45,100 bases of DNA, from the NCBI GenBank assembly GCA_017424235.1, contig JAFPAQ010000129.1, positions 1-45,100 of the forward strand. Direction: 5' to 3'. Each line of letters begins with the position of its first letter. Positions within the stretch are counted from its first letter, which is position 1. A program made the position numbers and the translations under genes. The stretch is from Lachnospiraceae bacterium. GTDB lineage: Bacteria; Bacillota; Clostridia; Lachnospirales; Lachnospiraceae. This document shows positions 43,601 through 45,100 of the stretch, piece by piece. The notes below the pieces were generated by a model that saw only the letters and a program-made list of their open reading frames with translations, was not told where the DNA came from and searched no databases.

Positions 43601-45001
43601 TTATTCCACCTTAAGCATAGAATCAAAATCAATCAGCGCAAGATTATCATCATCCTCTGTAGCAGATAATGCTTCATTTGAAAAGCCTGACTTTGAAAAA
43701 ATGCAGTAATACTTGTCATGATAAGAAAACAATTCGCTTCGTTCCTGTAACGTATCCACTACCGATAAGTCAACCTTCTCATTTCTCCACTTACACTCAC
43801 AAAATAATGCTTTTTTGCCCATAACTGACATAATATCAATTTCTTCCTGACATCTTAATTTGGGATTATTTCCCCACCAGCGTCCAATCTCTCCGATTGG
43901 AAATGGCAGCTTTGAATAAACCTGTGGCAAAAATAAATACTGTTTACAAATCTCTTCAAAAACTGCCCCCATAAAATCACTTAGCTGTGGACGAACCACA
44001 GTATCATAAATCTGCTGTCCGACACCACGAATGATGCTGCTGGAATTTGGTCTTACAAATCTATACCAGAAAAGATACATGCTGTCTGTCAGTTTATATA
44101 AAGTTTTCCTGCTTTTATCAGGCTCTGTAATTGGTGTTTCCCTACATACAATCTCCAAAGCAATCAGGGAAGATAACTGGTTGCTGCATCCACTTGTCTC
44201 CAATCCTGTTTTGGTCGCAATCTCATTGAGCTTACTTGCTCCGGATGCAATAGCAGAAATAATCGAATGATAAGTCATAGGCTCTCTAAGTTCCTGTTTC
44301 ATCAAATTGATTGGTTCTTCAAACAAACGCCCCGACTCATCAAAAAAGAGCTGCACGATATTTTCATCCATATCAAGTTGCTGATTGATACGTGACAAAT
44401 ATTCCGGTATACCACCGGTCACTCCATACAAAACAGCCTGTTGTTCAGGCTCAAAATTTGCCAGCATTCTCCTTGCTTCAAAAAATGTAAAAGGATGAAT
44501 TTTGAACTGTGCTGTCCGTCGTCCATACAAAGGACTTTTATACCCTAAAACCTGCTCCTCCATAAAGCTCATGGAAGAACCGCACAAAATCAGAAAAAGC
44601 CTGCTGTCCTTCCAGCAGCGATCAATATGGCTTTGAATCAACGAGGAAATTGCAGGATAAGATACTGCCAGATATGGATACTCATCAATTGCAATAACCA
44701 TCCTCTCACCTGATAATGCAATTGAATCAATATATGACAATAATGCTTCAAAATCGTGAAACTCTGCTATTCCATGTTTCAAGTCTCCATTTGATAATAA
44801 CGCTTTTGACAATCCACTAATATTTTCTCTTTTTGTACCTTCAACTGAAATGTAATAAACACCTGGTTTTTCTTTCATAAATTCTCGAATCAGAGTGGTT
44901 TTTCCTACACGTCTCCTGCCGTACAAAACTGCAAACTCAAACTGATTGCTTTGATACATCAGATTTAATTTTTTTAATTCACGCTCTCGTCCTACAAACA
45001 T
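43601..45001 (-). CDS. Archaeal-type ATPase with DUF234 C-terminal domain
   Basis: About 466 residues of the ATPase_2/DUF234 family (PF01637 plus PF03008). The start motif FVGRERELKKLN precedes Walker A GRRRVGKTTLIREF; Walker B is MVIAIDEYPYLA. A winged-helix-like middle (KLNEIATKTGLETSGCSNQL) leads to the DUF234 region, whose EEIDIMSV and ALFCECKW show a PD-(D/E)XK-like D...ExK pattern. I chose ATG 45001, with GAGG 6 bases upstream; the longer frame to 45085 adds an AT-rich, non-conserved lead. Function is unknown, perhaps DNA- or toxin-related. It lies upstream of, and unrelated to, the AAA-ATPase at 41628. Confidence 0.88.
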   Translation of the reverse strand: MFVGRERELKKLNLMYQSNQFEFAVLYGRRRVGKTTLIREFMKEKPGVYYISVEGTKRENISGLSKALLSNGDLKHGIAEFHDFEALLSYIDSIALSGERMVIAIDEYPYLAVSYPAISSLIQSHIDRCWKDSRLFLILCGSSMSFMEEQVLGYKSPLYGRRTAQFKIHPFTFFEARRMLANFEPEQQAVLYGVTGGIPEYLSRINQQLDMDENIVQLFFDESGRLFEEPINLMKQELREPMTYHSIISAIASGASKLNEIATKTGLETSGCSNQLSSLIALEIVCRETPITEPDKSRKTLYKLTDSMYLFWYRFVRPNSSSIIRGVGQQIYDTVVRPQLSDFMGAVFEEICKQYLFLPQVYSKLPFPIGEIGRWWGNNPKLRCQEEIDIMSVMGKKALFCECKWRNEKVDLSVVDTLQERSELFSYHDKYYCIFSKSGFSNEALSATEDDDNLALIDFDSMLKVE

Positions 45002-45020
45002 ATAACACCTCATTAATTTG

Positions 45021-45057
45021 CTAATTGTATAATTAGTAATTGTTAGATTAGTAATTA
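45021..45057. repeat. AT-rich direct and inverted repeats upstream of the DUF234 ATPase
   Basis: ATTAGTAATT occurs at 45032-45041 and 45047-45056 (period 15), and CTAATT-GTAT-AATTAG at 45021-45036 is an inverted pair. They lie 20-56 bases before the ATG and could be regulator half-sites. Confidence 0.45.
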
Positions 45058-45100
45058 TATTTATAGTATATTGAAAAGCTAACAAAAAGGCAATCAGAAA

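Overview
The window looks like chromosome from a motile, saccharolytic, Gram-positive anaerobe of the Lachnospiraceae (Roseburia/Agathobacter/Eubacterium type). This rests on low GC, strong Shine-Dalgarno sites with frequent TTG/GTG starts, consensus sigma-A promoters, a cluster-I type maltodextrin transporter without its own ATPase, class B sortase, MBOAT/DHHW and DUF4358 genes, and chemotaxis and c-di-GMP proteins. The genus is an inference. I see no rRNA, tRNA, CRISPR array, IS element or prophage.

Layout. (1) 1-6744, minus: pheA, a Ppx/GppA phosphatase, ppk1, maf, a small acidic protein and an SseB-like protein cut by the window edge; closely spaced, probably one transcription unit headed by pheA. 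(2) 6992-8032, plus: a membrane-anchored DUF5050 beta-propeller-like protein. (3) 8071-18275, minus: alpha-glucan metabolism. A binding lipoprotein, two MalFG-type permeases, MalQ, a LacI regulator and a PH-domain protein form one group; a second LacI regulator with a perfect double operator precedes glycogen phosphorylase. A GlgX/isoamylase-type debranching enzyme lies further on (22549-24666). (4) 18480-22269, minus: CheY, a class B sortase and a large repeat-rich surface protein ending in an MPDTG sorting signal. (5) 24805-28123, minus: an O-acyl transfer cassette (DUF4358 lipoprotein, MBOAT, DHHW), preceded by the wreck of a hybrid histidine kinase (28210-29315). (6) 29772-36108: two plus-strand GGDEF-EAL proteins with degraded cyclase motifs and intact EAL motifs, flanking a minus-strand group of M18 aminopeptidase, a thioredoxin reductase-like flavoprotein lacking the usual NADPH motifs, and thioredoxin. 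(7) 36225-41493, minus: MCP, MATE exporter, RsmF-type rRNA methyltransferase and ArgC. (8) 41628-45001, minus: two unrelated P-loop ATPases, each with a C-terminal PD-(D/E)XK-like nuclease motif, separated by about 300 bases packed with inverted repeats.

How it fits together. Imported maltodextrins would be handled by MalQ and phosphorolysed by GlgP, with GlgX-type debranching of stored or imported glucan; two LacI proteins give separate control points. The surface protein and sortase look like a dedicated anchoring pair. The MBOAT/DHHW cassette probably O-acetylates an envelope glycan. MCP, CheY and two likely c-di-GMP phosphodiesterases fit a motile cell. The most interesting points are the probable ferredoxin-type thioredoxin reductase, the sortase/substrate pair, the decayed sensor kinase beside the acylation cassette, and the hairpin cluster between the two ATPase genes.
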